Of a stretch of 64,000 nt of DNA, positions 11,578 to 20,696 are shown piece after piece (the first letter of the stretch is position 1; each line of letters starts with the position of its first letter). The DNA comes from Phytohabitans houttuyneae (GTDB lineage Bacteria; Actinomycetota; Actinomycetes; Mycobacteriales; Micromonosporaceae): contig NZ_BLPF01000003.1 of the NCBI RefSeq assembly GCF_011764425.1, positions 744,001 to 808,000 of the forward strand, given 5' to 3'. The notes beneath the pieces were generated by a model. It was not told where the DNA came from. It did no database searches and was given only the letters and a program-made list of their open reading frames with translations. The position numbers and the translations under genes are program-made.

Positions 11578-14500
11578 ATGCGAACCCTCTTGAGTGGACT
11601 CGCCGCCGTGCTGGCGGTGGTGGGGGTCCTTGTTGTACCGGCGCCTCCGCCGGCAAGCGCCGCGCCGCAGCCTCCGGCGGCGAAGGCGGCGACGTCCGTG
11701 GCGGCCGCTCCGATCTGCTCGCCGTACCTGGTGATCGGCGTGCGCGGCTCGGGTGAGGACAAGGTGGGGCCGTTCGGGTTCGGGCACCGCGCCGGGGCGT
11801 ACGCCCAGGCGGCCTCCAACGCGCTACCCGCTGTCGATACGCGTTACCACACGCTCGACTACGCGGCCGCACCCGTGACCAACCCGCTCACCTGGTGGGG
11901 CTCGGCGACCAGGGGCGCGGAGCTGCTGGTGAGCCTCGTGTACGAGATGGTCAGCTCCTGCCCCGGGATCCGGATCGGCCTGATGGGCTACTCGCAGGGC
12001 GCATATGTGATCAACCTTGCCCTCAGGCTGATGTCCGCCGATGCGCGGAACTCGGTGCGTGCGGTGCTGCTCCTCGCCGATCCGATCAGCTGGGGACGCT
12101 CCAACTACAGCAAGTGGCTGGAGGAAGGGGGCAGTCCGGGCAGCGCCTACCGGCAGGGCCACGGCATGCTCGGCAGAGAGATCATCCCCTCGGACATCGA
12201 GTGGCGCACGACCGACTTTTGCATCGTCGAAGACAAGGTGTGCAACTCACGATCGTCCAACACGCTGTGGAACGCGTTGTCGGCGTTGATGAACCAGCGG
12301 GTGCACAAGGAGGGCTACACGGTCTGCTGCGGCCACCGGAACTACCGCGCCTACCTCGGCGGCGAGTTCGCCACGCGGCTGCTGGGGCAGCTGGGGTACG
12401 GGCGGCCGGCACCGCCGGAGATACCGGCGCCGCCAACAGGCCCGCCGCCGGTCACCTCGGTCAACGGGTTGGCGGACGGCACCGTCCTCGTCACCTCGGA
12501 CACCGGCCGGGTGTACCGGATGGTGGGCGGGGCACCGATCTGGATCTCCAGTTGCGCGAACAACCTCTGCCCTAACCCTCGCCCCACCACGCAGGCGGTG
12601 ATCAACGCGGGTCCGGCCGTGCCGCGGGACGCCGCCACCGCCTCGGACGAGGCGGGCAACGTCTTCAAGTTTGTCGGTGGGGCGCCCATCCACCTGTCCA
12701 GCTGCTCGGTGGGATGCGGCAGCCCGGTGCCGATCACCGCCAGCAGCATCGTCAACTACGACCACATGCGCCCGAAACCCGCCGACGGCGCCACCGCCAA
12801 GGACGAGGCGGGCAACGTCTTCAAGTTTGTCGGTGGGGCGCCCATCCACCTGTCCAGCTGCTCGGTCGGATGCGGTACCCCCGTGCCGATCACGGCGTGG
12901 AGCGTCGCCACCTACGAGCACATGCGTCCGGTACCTGCCGACGGGGCGACCGCCAAGGACGAGGCGGGCAACGTCTTCAAGTTTGTCGGTGGGGCGCCCA
13001 TCCACCTGTCCAGCTGCTCGGTCGGGTGCGGCAACCCGGTGCCGGTCACCGGGTGGAGCATCGCGACGCTGGAGCACATGAGCGCCGTGCCGGACGACGG
13101 CTCGACCATCCGGGACGAGGCCGGCAACATCTTCAAGTTTGCCGGCGGCGCCCCGATCTTGCTCGCCTCCTGCGCCGTCGGCTGCGGTAACCCCGTGCCC
13201 ATCACCGGGTGGAGCGTCGCGACGCTGGAGCACATGAAGCCGGTACCCGACGACGGTACGACGATCGTGAGCGAGACCGGCGACACGTACGTCTTCGCCG
13301 GCGGCGCGCCGCTGCGCGTGCCGGACTGTCAGGTCAGCTGCGACACGATGGTCCGGATCAGCGGCGCCAGCGTCGCCAACCTCGACCACATGCGGGCGGT
13401 ACCCGCCGACCACGCGACGGTGCGGACCGAGACCGGCGCGGTGTACAAGTTTGCCGGCGGCGCACCGCTGTGGCTGTCCGACTGCGCCTCCGGGTGCGGC
13501 GATCCGGCCGAGGTGACACAGTGGACGATCGACACCCGTGAACACATGCACCGGCTGCCCGTCGACGCCACCAACCTGCGGGCGGTGGAGACCGGCACGC
13601 TGTACCGTACCCGCGGAGGTGAGGCCGACCTGGCCGGGCAGTGCCCGGCCGAGACCGGCTGCGCCAACGCGGTGGCCGTCAACCAGAAGTCCGTCGACTC
13701 GATCGCCCACGGCGTCGCCAACCGCGGCCCCGCCTACGGCGTGCTCTCCCGCTACTTCAACGGTGTGGACCACTTCACGACCGTCGGCGGCGTGCCCGCC
13801 GGCTACCGCCTGGAGTACGCCTTCGGGCTGCTCGCCCGCACCGCCGAGCCCGGCACCGTGCCGCTGTACGCCTGCCGGCTGGGCACCGACACCTTCAGCT
13901 CCACGTCGTCCACATGCGAGGGTCAGACCGTCGTCGGGTACCTCGGCCACATCTACGCCGCGGCACCGGCCGACCAGGCGGCGATCGCGCTGTACCGGTG
14001 CATCGCCCCCGGCGGTGGGCACTTCGACTCGCTCAGCTCCACGTGTGAGGGCAAGACGGTGGAGTTCCGGCTCGGGTTCGTGCCGGCGCTGGCACCGCTG
14101 ACCCGCTACTTCGACGGCACCGACCACAACACCACGACCGCGGGCGTCCCAGCCGGCCACCAGCCAGAGTGGACACTCGGTATGCTCTCGCTGGTATCGC
14201 AGCCCGGCACGCTTCCCCTCTACTCGTGCCAGAACGGGTCGGACACGTTCCTGGCGCGGGACGCCGCCTGCGAGGGCAAGCAGGTGGTGCGCCACCTCGG
14301 GTACATCTACACGGCGCCGCCGGCGGGCTGGCCGTCAATCGAGCTCTTCCGCTGCATGACCGCGACCGGGGAGCACTTCGACTCGATCAGCGCGACCTGT
14401 GAGGGCAAGACGGTCGAGCGCTCGCTCGGCCACCTCGTGGCCCGGACCCTGCTGACCCGCGCGATGCGCGGCTCCGACCACCGCACCAGCGCCGGCATCT

Positions 14501-14811
14501 ACCCCGCCGGCTATCGACACGAGCACACGTTCGGCTACCTCTCCGCGGTCAGCGAGGCGGGCACCCGCCCGCTGTACTCCTGCCTGCTCAACGGCACCGA
14601 CTCGTTCACCTCCGCGGCCGCCGACTGCGAAGGGCGCGAGGTGCTCGGGAGGATGGGGTGGATCTGGCAGCAGCCACCGGCGGACGGTCCCTCGGCGGCA
14701 CTGTACCGGTGCACGGTCAGCGGCACCGCCGAGCACTTCGACTCCGTCAGCGCCACCTGCGAGGGGCACAACACCGAGTTCCTCCTCGGGTACGTGCGGG
14801 TGCGGCCGTGA
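11578..14811 (+). CDS. Secreted cutinase-fold protein with 52-residue repeats and CEG modules
   Basis: 1077 residues with a signal peptide (about 1-29, cleavage after ASA). Residues 45-270 form a cutinase-like alpha/beta hydrolase: GVRGSG oxyanion region, nucleophile elbow GYSQG with Ser139, and a probable Asp near 219 (IVEDKVC). Next come eight tandem repeats of about 52 residues (about 290-715) with a core of [14 protein letters not shown] and two Cys each. The C-terminus (720-1077) has three copies of a roughly 120-residue module with motifs RYFxGxDH, PLYxC and HFDSxSxTCEG. The esterase would act outside the cell on polymer or lipid esters; the repeats may form a propeller or bind surface glycans (inference). 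A good ribosome site (GGGGA) precedes ATG 11578. The 3' end overlaps the next secreted gene by 4 nt. Confidence 0.85.
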   Translation: MRTLLSGLAAVLAVVGVLVVPAPPPASAAPQPPAAKAATSVAAAPICSPYLVIGVRGSGEDKVGPFGFGHRAGAYAQAASNALPAVDTRYHTLDYAAAPVTNPLTWWGSATRGAELLVSLVYEMVSSCPGIRIGLMGYSQGAYVINLALRLMSADARNSVRAVLLLADPISWGRSNYSKWLEEGGSPGSAYRQGHGMLGREIIPSDIEWRTTDFCIVEDKVCNSRSSNTLWNALSALMNQRVHKEGYTVCCGHRNYRAYLGGEFATRLLGQLGYGRPAPPEIPAPPTGPPPVTSVNGLADGTVLVTSDTGRVYRMVGGAPIWISSCANNLCPNPRPTTQAVINAGPAVPRDAATASDEAGNVFKFVGGAPIHLSSCSVGCGSPVPITASSIVNYDHMRPKPADGATAKDEAGNVFKFVGGAPIHLSSCSVGCGTPVPITAWSVATYEHMRPVPADGATAKDEAGNVFKFVGGAPIHLSSCSVGCGNPVPVTGWSIATLEHMSAVPDDGSTIRDEAGNIFKFAGGAPILLASCAVGCGNPVPITGWSVATLEHMKPVPDDGTTIVSETGDTYVFAGGAPLRVPDCQVSCDTMVRISGASVANLDHMRAVPADHATVRTETGAVYKFAGGAPLWLSDCASGCGDPAEVTQWTIDTREHMHRLPVDATNLRAVETGTLYRTRGGEADLAGQCPAETGCANAVAVNQKSVDSIAHGVANRGPAYGVLSRYFNGVDHFTTVGGVPAGYRLEYAFGLLARTAEPGTVPLYACRLGTDTFSSTSSTCEGQTVVGYLGHIYAAAPADQAAIALYRCIAPGGGHFDSLSSTCEGKTVEFRLGFVPALAPLTRYFDGTDHNTTTAGVPAGHQPEWTLGMLSLVSQPGTLPLYSCQNGSDTFLARDAACEGKQVVRHLGYIYTAPPAGWPSIELFRCMTATGEHFDSISATCEGKTVERSLGHLVARTLLTRAMRGSDHRTSAGIYPAGYRHEHTFGYLSAVSEAGTRPLYSCLLNGTDSFTSAAADCEGREVLGRMGWIWQQPPADGPSAALYRCTVSGTAEHFDSVSATCEGHNTEFLLGYVRVRP
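12646..13022 (+). repeat. Three near-identical 65-bp DNA units at exactly 156-bp period
   Basis: The segments at 12646-12710, 12802-12866 and 12958-13022 are essentially identical at the DNA level and begin GACGAGGCGGGCAACG. The spacing is 156 bp, or 52 codons, matching the protein repeat. Flanking repeats have diverged in DNA but not in pattern, so this block has been recently duplicated or homogenised by gene conversion. Confidence 0.9.
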
Positions 14812-16367
14812 GGCGGCTGGCCGCGGTGGTCGCCGCCGCCCTCCTCGCCACCGTTGGACCCGCGCCGGCGCGAGCGGCGGCCGACGCGGTGCCCTACCCG
14901 GAGCGCGACGGGTACCGGATCAAGGCGATCCAGCCGGACGCCTGGCCGGACAAGGCGGAGATCGCCGGCAACAACACCGGTGGCGTGGCGATGAACCTGG
15001 TCTGGGCGCAGTGGCAGCCGACCCGCAAGGCGGCACCCTGCGCGGCGGGGGAGGAGACCTACGACGGGTACTGCTTCGCGGTGCCCGCCGAGGTGGACGC
15101 CGACATCGCGGACTGGACCGCGCGGGGCCTGGCGGTCACGTCCGTCGTCTACGGCGTGCCGGCCTGGGCGCGGCACGACAAGGTGTGCTCGCCGGTCGCG
15201 CCGGGGTTCGACATCTTCTGCACGCCGAACGACCCCGCCGACTACGGCCGCTTCGCCGGCATGCTCGCCAGGCGGTACAACGGCCTTGGCGGCCACGGCC
15301 GGATCGCCGACTTCGTCGTGATGAACGAGGTCAACTCCAACGCGTGGTTCGACATCGGCTGCGGCGGCGGCGTGGCCTGTGACGTCGACGCCTGGCTCGA
15401 CGAGATCGCCGGCACCTACAGCGCCGCCTACGACAGGGTGATCGCCGAGCAGCCGACCGCCAAGGTGCTCATCTCGCTGGACCACCAGTTCGGCGCCGCA
15501 CTCCAGCGCCCCACCGCGTCCGACGCCACGCTCGCCGGCGAGACGGTACTGCGCGGGCTGGCCGACCGGGCCGGCGACCGGGCGTGGCGTGTCGCGTTCC
15601 ACCCGTACCCGAAGAACCTGCGCGACCCCGCCTCCAGCCCGGACGACTACCCGCACGTCACCTACGGCAACATCGGCGTGCTCGCCGGCTGGCTGCGCGC
15701 CACCTTCCCCACCCGGCCGCACACCTGGGACATCCAGCTCACGGAGAGCGGCCTCAGCTCGGCCGCGCCCTCCACCCCACAGCGGCAGGCGGCCGCCGTC
15801 TGCGACTCCTTCCGCAACGTGCTGGGCACCCCGGGGATCAGCAACTACGTGTACCACCGGATGCGCGACCACCCCGACGAGGTGGCCAGCGGGCTCGCGC
15901 TCGGCCTGCGCAACCCCGATGGCACGGCCAAGCCCGCGTGGAGCACCTGGGCTCTCGCCAACCGCAACGACCTGACGCCGCCGAGGCTTTCCTGCGGTTT
16001 CGAGTCACTGCCACACACCCGGCTCGTTCGCGGCTACAACCCCGCGCGCGGGCACTGGGCCTCGTCACGGCTGCTGCCGGCCGGCTTCACCGCCGAACGC
16101 TCGTGGCGGCTCTGGCGCGACCAGGTCGCGGGCACGGTCCCGCTCTTCGAGTGCAAGGTCGGGGGGCACAACCTGCTCACCCGGGCCGCGGGCTGCGAGG
16201 GGCAGGCTCCGCTCGGCCCGGTCGGGCACGTCCACACCCAGCCGGTGGCCGGCACGGCACCCCTGTACCGCTGTCTCGTCCCCGGCAACGGCGACCACTT
16301 CGTCTCCAGCAGCGCCACCTGCGAAGGGCAGCGCACGGAAGGCCTGCTCGGCTACGCGCTGCCCTGA
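14808..16367 (+). CDS. Secreted TIM-barrel glycosidase-like protein with one CEG module
   Basis: 519 residues from GTG 14808, which overlaps the previous stop (GTGA). Signal peptide about 1-25 ([22 protein letters not shown]). The body (30-395) resembles glycoside-hydrolase clan A or DUF5722-type barrels: alternating beta/alpha segments, [12 protein letters not shown] with a candidate acid/base Glu after a beta-strand and [12 protein letters not shown] with a candidate nucleophile Glu. The C-terminus (about 400-519) is a single copy of the module found three times in the preceding protein ([26 protein letters not shown]). Shared modules and translational coupling indicate that both proteins act on the same extracellular target. 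The enzyme class is inferred, not proven. Confidence 0.75.
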   Translation: MRRLAAVVAAALLATVGPAPARAAADAVPYPERDGYRIKAIQPDAWPDKAEIAGNNTGGVAMNLVWAQWQPTRKAAPCAAGEETYDGYCFAVPAEVDADIADWTARGLAVTSVVYGVPAWARHDKVCSPVAPGFDIFCTPNDPADYGRFAGMLARRYNGLGGHGRIADFVVMNEVNSNAWFDIGCGGGVACDVDAWLDEIAGTYSAAYDRVIAEQPTAKVLISLDHQFGAALQRPTASDATLAGETVLRGLADRAGDRAWRVAFHPYPKNLRDPASSPDDYPHVTYGNIGVLAGWLRATFPTRPHTWDIQLTESGLSSAAPSTPQRQAAAVCDSFRNVLGTPGISNYVYHRMRDHPDEVASGLALGLRNPDGTAKPAWSTWALANRNDLTPPRLSCGFESLPHTRLVRGYNPARGHWASSRLLPAGFTAERSWRLWRDQVAGTVPLFECKVGGHNLLTRAAGCEGQAPLGPVGHVHTQPVAGTAPLYRCLVPGNGDHFVSSSATCEGQRTEGLLGYALP

Positions 16368-16646
16368 CCCCCGCGTGCGAGATCGCCGACCTGCACCGGG
16401 TCAGTTGGTGTGGATCGCGGCGGGTCGTCACCGGGCGGTGGGCCGGGTGCTGTCGTCGGCTGTGTGGATGGCACGGCCGCCGATGCTAACGGCCCGGCGC
16501 CAGTGAGCGGCTACCGCCGGCCAGGCGGATGGTTCGTTCGTAGACGGGTCGTGGCTGGGGTACAGGTGTTTAGCCATCGCAGGGCGTCGTGCGATCTATC
16601 CGCGAGTCGCACCGGCTGGTCGCCTCGCAGGTTCGATGATGCGGTG

Positions 16647-16853
16647 ATGAGAGATGTTCCGATCCGCGACGACATGATTCGCCTTGGGCAGTTCCTCAAG
16701 TTGGCCGGCGTCATCGAGTCGGGTGGTGAGGCCAAGTCCGCTATCGCGGCAGGCGAGGTTGAAGTCAACGGCGAGGTCGAGTTGCGCCGTGGTCGGCAGC
16801 TTCATCGTGGTGATGTCGTCGATATCGACGGGGAACGCCTTCGGGTGGCTTGA
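16647..16853 (+). CDS. S4-domain RNA-binding protein (YbcJ/RqcP-like)
   Basis: 68 residues from ATG 16647, consisting almost only of an S4 RNA-binding fold: IRLGQFLKLAGVIESGGEAK, then SAIAAGEVEVNGE, then RRGRQLHRGDVV. This is the pattern of small S4 proteins that bind structured RNA or ribosomal subunits. The start is supported by homologous small proteins beginning near the RDDMIRLGQF stretch; a GTG one codon upstream is possible. It is isolated: 279 nt without a gene before it and a convergent hypothetical after it. Confidence 0.85.
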   Translation: MRDVPIRDDMIRLGQFLKLAGVIESGGEAKSAIAAGEVEVNGEVELRRGRQLHRGDVVDIDGERLRVA

Positions 16854-16994
16854 AGCTGGGCGGCGAACGCGGCCGGGAGGAATCGCCCGCCCTGGATGCT
16901 CGCCGCGGCAACGTGCACGGATCTGCCGCGACCGCGTGCCTAGTCCGGTGTGAGCACTGGTTGGTGCGGTTCTCGGAGGTGTCCTGGTGAGTGG

Positions 16995-17462
16995 TTAGTC
17001 GAACCAGTTGAAGAGGGCGTCGCCGAGGCGTGCCGGCCGGTGGTAGGCGATGTCATGCCTCTCGCTGGCGTTCAGGTGGGTGAGATGCGCCTCTGTCAGC
17101 GGTTGTTCGAGTTCGGCTGGTGCGGCGACGTGCAGGCCGACCACGGTGAACAGGTCTGGACGCGGAACGACACGGAATGCTGGCGTGAGCGCCTGAGGGT
17201 CGGCGTCCTCGGTAGCCGCAACCAGGGACGCGCCCGCGTTCAACAGCAGTCGGAGCCGTCCGTCGTCGATGTCGACACAGACCCGGTAGTGGTTGCGGCC
17301 CACGGTCGGCGGCTCAACGGGGCTGAGAACGTGTCCGCCGGTTTCTCGAGCGACCTGGTGTACCGCGGCGAGCCACGTCCTGGCCATGATGGGATCGACG
17401 TGGGCCGTGGTCACGCCGGCGATCAGGGTCACGGTGCCACGATGCAGCCTGAGCCGAGTCAC
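16995..17462 (-). CDS. Conserved hypothetical protein
   Basis: 155 residues, no signal peptide or membrane helix. It begins MTRLRLHRGTVTLIAGV and has a mixed alpha/beta make-up with a central DIDDGRLRLLLNAGASL and a terminal LGDALFNWFD. No catalytic motif is evident. It is minus-strand, between the S4 gene and a YdeI-like gene transcribed the other way. Family not recognised. Confidence 0.6.
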   Translation of the reverse strand: MTRLRLHRGTVTLIAGVTTAHVDPIMARTWLAAVHQVARETGGHVLSPVEPPTVGRNHYRVCVDIDDGRLRLLLNAGASLVAATEDADPQALTPAFRVVPRPDLFTVVGLHVAAPAELEQPLTEAHLTHLNASERHDIAYHRPARLGDALFNWFD

Positions 17463-17611
17463 GGCAACCTACCCACGTGGCCGCCAACCGCCTCACCGCT
17501 CGGCCTGTGACGGTCTGCCGAGCGTCCGGCTCGCGGGCGGCCCGGCGGGTCGGGGCTGGGCGGCCCGCAGGTAGCGGCTGGGGGCAACAGGTGCAGCGAT
17601 AGCCTGCCGTC

Positions 17612-18217
17612 ATGACGAGTGCCGAGCTGGATGAGTTGATCGTCGCGGACGCCGAGGCGCTGCGGGCGTGGTTGTCGGCCAACCACGCGGTGTCACCCGG
17701 TGTCTGGCTCGTCCTGACCAAGAAGGGCGGCACGGTCACGACCCTGACGTGGCAGCAGGCGGTCGACGAGGCGCTGTGTTTCGGCTGGATCGACGGGCAG
17801 GCCCGTAAACGGGATCAGGAAACCTCCTGCATCCGGTTCACTCCTCGCCGGCCTCGCAGTGCCTGGTCACAACGCAACGTCGCCCACGTGGCCCGGCTGG
17901 AGGCGCAGGGCCGCATGCAGGCCGCGGGCCGCGTCGCGGTGGAAGCGGCGAAGGCGGATGGGCGGTGGGCGGCCGCCTACGCCCCGCCGTCGGAGGCCGA
18001 GGTGCCGGCCGACCTCCTCGCCGCCGTCGCTGCCGACCCCGCCGCCCAGGCCATGTTCGAGGTACTCACCAGCGCCAACCGGTTCGCTCTCATCCACCGC
18101 CTCAACGCCGTCAAGCGGGCGGAGACCCGCGAGCGGAAGATCGGCGAGTTCGTCGCCATGCTGGCCCGCCAGGAGACGATTTACCCGCAGAAGGCCAAGC
18201 CTGCCAACTCGCCGTAG
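17612..18217 (+). CDS. YdeI/OmpD-associated family protein
   Basis: 201 residues. The N-terminal half matches the YdeI/OmpD-associated (bacteriocin-protection) family: ALRAWLSANHAVSPGVWLVL, then WQQAVDEALCFGWIDGQ, RFTPRRPRSAWSQRNV. The C-terminal half has the conserved RLNAVKRAETRERKIGEFVAML helix. It is cytoplasmic. The family is widespread in soil bacteria and is tied to stress or antimicrobial peptide tolerance in enterobacteria; the molecular function is not settled. Confidence 0.85.
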   Translation: MTSAELDELIVADAEALRAWLSANHAVSPGVWLVLTKKGGTVTTLTWQQAVDEALCFGWIDGQARKRDQETSCIRFTPRRPRSAWSQRNVAHVARLEAQGRMQAAGRVAVEAAKADGRWAAAYAPPSEAEVPADLLAAVAADPAAQAMFEVLTSANRFALIHRLNAVKRAETRERKIGEFVAMLARQETIYPQKAKPANSP

Positions 18218-18241
18218 ACCTGCGGTTGCGTCCGTCGTGTC

Positions 18242-18637
18242 TTAATCCATGGCAGTGGCCTCGATGGCGACGACGAGGCCGGGCGCGGCGAGGCTCGCTA
18301 CGCCGAGCAGGGTGGTCGCGAAGCGTACGCCGGTGCCCTCGAAGCGCTGGTTGACGACCGTGAAGTTCTGGAGCAGGGCGTCCATGTCGGTGGTGTAGAC
18401 GTTGAGCCGTACCACGTTGGTGAAGGTCATACCGGCGCCGGTGAGGACCGCGTCGAGGTTGTCGAGGGCCAGTCGGAGTTGGGCGGCCATGTCGTGCGGA
18501 TGTTGCGGGTTGCCGCTGGCGTCGACGGCGTCCTGGCCGCTGCAGACGAGCTCCCGGCGCCGGCCCTCGACGAGTTGTGCTTGGTCGAAGCCGAGCTGCA
18601 CCGACCACGGCCAAGGGTTGACTGCGGTGCGTTCCAT
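18242..18637 (-). CDS. RidA/YjgF-family protein
   Basis: 131 residues from ATG 18637, preceded by GGGAA. The protein has the chorismate-mutase-like trimeric RidA fold with LVCSGQDAVD near residue 30, the conserved VVRLNVYTTDM and a C-terminal GLVVAIEATAMD; the usual RidA catalytic Arg is not clearly placed, so it may belong to an Rid subgroup without imine deaminase activity. It is divergent from a WYL regulator (121-nt gap) that probably controls it. Confidence 0.85.
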   Translation of the reverse strand: MERTAVNPWPWSVQLGFDQAQLVEGRRRELVCSGQDAVDASGNPQHPHDMAAQLRLALDNLDAVLTGAGMTFTNVVRLNVYTTDMDALLQNFTVVNQRFEGTGVRFATTLLGVASLAAPGLVVAIEATAMD

Positions 18638-18757
18638 CGGTTGGTTCCCTTCCCTCGTTGAACGGTCAAGGCCCACGATCGGCGGTCGATGCGACAACCC
18701 TGTGTCGGTGTTTCCCAGAGCTTTGGGTGATTGTCGGAGGTTGGGTCTAGCGTCCGG

Positions 18758-19471
18758 ATGGTGAACCGCACCGACCGGCTCTACGCCATCGTGGAGCAGC
18801 TGCGCGCGGCCGCGCCGGGCCGGCGCAGCGCTGCTGAGCTGGCCGCCCGCTACGAGGTGAGTGTGCGCACGATCGAGCGCGACCTCGACGCGCTCAAGCA
18901 GGCCGGCGTGCCGATCTACGCCGATGTCGGCCGGCACGGTGGATACACGCTGGACAAGGCGATGAGCCTGCCGCCACTGAACTTCACGCCGGCAGAGGCG
19001 GTGGCGGTCGCGATCGCCGTCGGCCGGGTCGACGGCACACCGTTCGCCCGGGTGGCCCGCAGCGCGGTCCACAAGATCGTCACAGCCATGTCAGCGCGGG
19101 ATGTCTCGGCTGCCCAGCACCTCGCCCGCCGAGTGAGGTTGCTTGACCACCCTGCCGACGAGCGGTCCCCGGTTCCCGCGCTGATCCAGGACGCCATATC
19201 CGACCGCCAGGTGCTGCGGCTGACCTACCTCGACCGCGACGGAGCCCGCACCGAGCGGGATGTGGAGCCCGTATCGTTCGCGACCGTGCGTGGCAAGCAC
19301 TGGTACCTGCTGGGCCGGTGCCGCCTGCGTGGCGGTCCGCGGGCCTTCCGTCTCGACCGGATCGTCGAGGCCGTACCGACGGGGGAGCCATCGCCGGCCA
19401 ACTCGCCCGAGGACTTCACGTTGCACACCTGCGACCTCGTCGACCGCACGCCCGCCCTCAGTAGAAACTGA
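18758..19471 (+). CDS. WYL-domain transcriptional regulator (YafY-like)
   Basis: 237 residues from ATG 18758. N-terminal DeoR/HTH_11 winged helix (AELAARYEVSVRTIERDLDAL), then a linker beginning GVPIYADVGRHGGYTL, and a C-terminal WYL domain (ERDVEPVSFATVRGKHWYLLGRC) whose WYL triad here reads WYL. WYL proteins sense small ligands or nucleic acids; several repress and others activate. Divergent to RidA and therefore likely its regulator. A short dyad (CCCAGAG-CTTTGGG, 18714-18727) lies in the gap. Confidence 0.9.
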   Translation: MVNRTDRLYAIVEQLRAAAPGRRSAAELAARYEVSVRTIERDLDALKQAGVPIYADVGRHGGYTLDKAMSLPPLNFTPAEAVAVAIAVGRVDGTPFARVARSAVHKIVTAMSARDVSAAQHLARRVRLLDHPADERSPVPALIQDAISDRQVLRLTYLDRDGARTERDVEPVSFATVRGKHWYLLGRCRLRGGPRAFRLDRIVEAVPTGEPSPANSPEDFTLHTCDLVDRTPALSRN

Positions 19472-19539
19472 TCTGGCAGCCAGGCCGACACTCTGCCGCA
19501 GGACTGCGGGCGGGACTTCCGGTGCGTATCGTGCGGCTC

Positions 19540-19923
19540 GTGACCGCCATCTCTCTGATGCTCGCGGTGCCGGACGCTGCTGCGGCATCTGCCTGGTATC
19601 AACGCGCTCTGGGCGCCACCGAGCTGTGGAACCTCGGTTCGGTGATCGGCTTGGAGGTCGGAGGGGCGCCGTTCTTTCTGGCCCAGCCGGAAGGCAACCG
19701 CTGGGAGAGCCCGGTTGAGGTGGGCACCACGACGGTGCGGGTCGAGCTCTTCGTGGACGACCCGGACTCGTTCGCCAGCGGTGCCGCGGCTGCGGGGGCG
19801 GAATACCACGATCCGGTACGAGACCATGAAGCGCCGTGGGGGACACATCGACAAGGGGGCTTCTTCGATCCGTACGGGCATCTCTGGCTCGTGGGCGACA
19901 AGTCGCCGCTACGACGCCGTTAA
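19540..19923 (+). CDS. VOC-family protein (glyoxalase-like)
   Basis: About 127 residues from a GTG at 19540 (upstream GTGs at 19522 and 19531 are in frame). One vicinal-oxygen-chelate domain: ISLMLAVPDAAAASAWYQRAL, LGATELWNLGSVIGLEVGG, VELFVDDPDSFASGAAAAGA, and GGFFDPYGHLWLVG at the end, the usual last strand with the Gly-His turn. It may be an antibiotic- or aldehyde-binding protein; no metal ligands can be assigned with certainty. It runs towards the TetR gene. Confidence 0.8.
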   Translation: MTAISLMLAVPDAAAASAWYQRALGATELWNLGSVIGLEVGGAPFFLAQPEGNRWESPVEVGTTTVRVELFVDDPDSFASGAAAAGAEYHDPVRDHEAPWGTHRQGGFFDPYGHLWLVGDKSPLRRR

Positions 19924-19934
19924 CGCATCGGGCG

Positions 19935-20570
19935 TCAGGGCGTCGGCGAGCCGGTCGCCAACTGCTTGGTCTGCTGTGCCGCCCAGTGGGCGGCTGCCGC
20001 GGCGACCGGGATCGTCGGGTCTACCAACCACGCGGCCTCGAGGCCGTAGCAGAAAGCGATGATCTCCATTGCCTTGAGCTGCGGGTCGATGTCGTCCCGC
20101 ATCTCGCCGCGCTCTTGTGCGGCCCGCAGGGTCGCTGTCACGCGGTTGATCGTTGTTCGGTAGCCATCGACCAGCCGTGGGTGGAGGTCGGTGTCGGGGC
20201 TGACGTTTTCGCCGAGGACGACGGTGTTCATGCCGAGCAGGCTGGCCACCTTGCCGTCGTGCTCGCTGGGCCAGCTGGCCATGTGCTTGGCGATGATGTC
20301 GACGATCTTGATGCCGGGGTCGGGTCCGCGGCCCCACAGCCACTCCTCGGAGAAGGCCAGGTGGCGATCCATGACGGCGTTGAGCAGGGCCTCCTTGCTG
20401 CGGAAGTGGTAGAGCAGCCCGGTCTGTGACACGCCGGCCTCGGCAGCGATGTCGGCGAGGCTGGTGCCGCGCGCTCCGTTGCGGGCGATGAATCGTACGG
20501 CGACGTCGACGATGCGGTCCCGTGTCTCGAGGCCCTTCGCTGAGGTCTTGGGCTTCTGGGCAGGGGACAC
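19935..20570 (-). CDS. TetR family transcriptional repressor
   Basis: 211 residues from GTG 20570, with a GAGGAG ribosome site 7 nt upstream. N-terminal TetR helix-turn-helix (RIVDVAVRFIARNGARGTSL, ADIAAEAGVSQTGLLYHFRS) and a variable all-helical ligand domain. It is divergent to the esterase/ABC transporter operon at 20697-24864 and separated from it by 126 nt holding two palindromic operators. The layout argues that it represses both itself and the importer operon until a transported or hydrolysed compound binds it. Confidence 0.92.
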   Translation of the reverse strand: MSPAQKPKTSAKGLETRDRIVDVAVRFIARNGARGTSLADIAAEAGVSQTGLLYHFRSKEALLNAVMDRHLAFSEEWLWGRGPDPGIKIVDIIAKHMASWPSEHDGKVASLLGMNTVVLGENVSPDTDLHPRLVDGYRTTINRVTATLRAAQERGEMRDDIDPQLKAMEIIAFCYGLEAAWLVDPTIPVAAAAAHWAAQQTKQLATGSPTP

Positions 20571-20620
20571 GGTTGATCTCCTCGCGGTGGTCGGGCCGGG
20601 TTATCGCTGAGTATAGACAA

Positions 20621-20638
20621 ACCGACTGAGTACTCGGT
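20621..20638. promoter_or_regulatory. TetR operator 1
   Basis: ACCGACTGAGTACTCGGT, an imperfect dyad (ACTGA-GTAC-TCGGT core, one mismatch) centred near 20631.5 in the gap between the TetR gene and the esterase. It shares the ACTGAGT half-site with operator 2. Confidence 0.75.
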
Positions 20639-20651
20639 AGCTTCTGCGAAA

Positions 20652-20671
20652 CAGACTGAGTGCTCAGTCTG
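20652..20671. promoter_or_regulatory. TetR operator 2
   Basis: CAGACTGAG-TG-CTCAGTCTG, a perfect 9+2+9 inverted repeat centred at 20661.5. Its centre is 30 bp (about three helical turns) from that of operator 1, so two TetR dimers would sit on the same face of the DNA. Confidence 0.85.
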
Positions 20672-20696
20672 AACTGTGGGCGAGAGGTGCGATCGA

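Noticed and set aside
12646-13022. Regularly spaced repeats resembling a CRISPR array
   Set aside because: The repeats are in frame, 65 bp at a 156-bp period and encode protein motifs; spacers are conserved coding sequence, not unique.
14535-15872. Minus-strand frame opposite the secreted genes
   Set aside because: Only mirrored low-complexity Val/Gly/Arg; no signal or domain.
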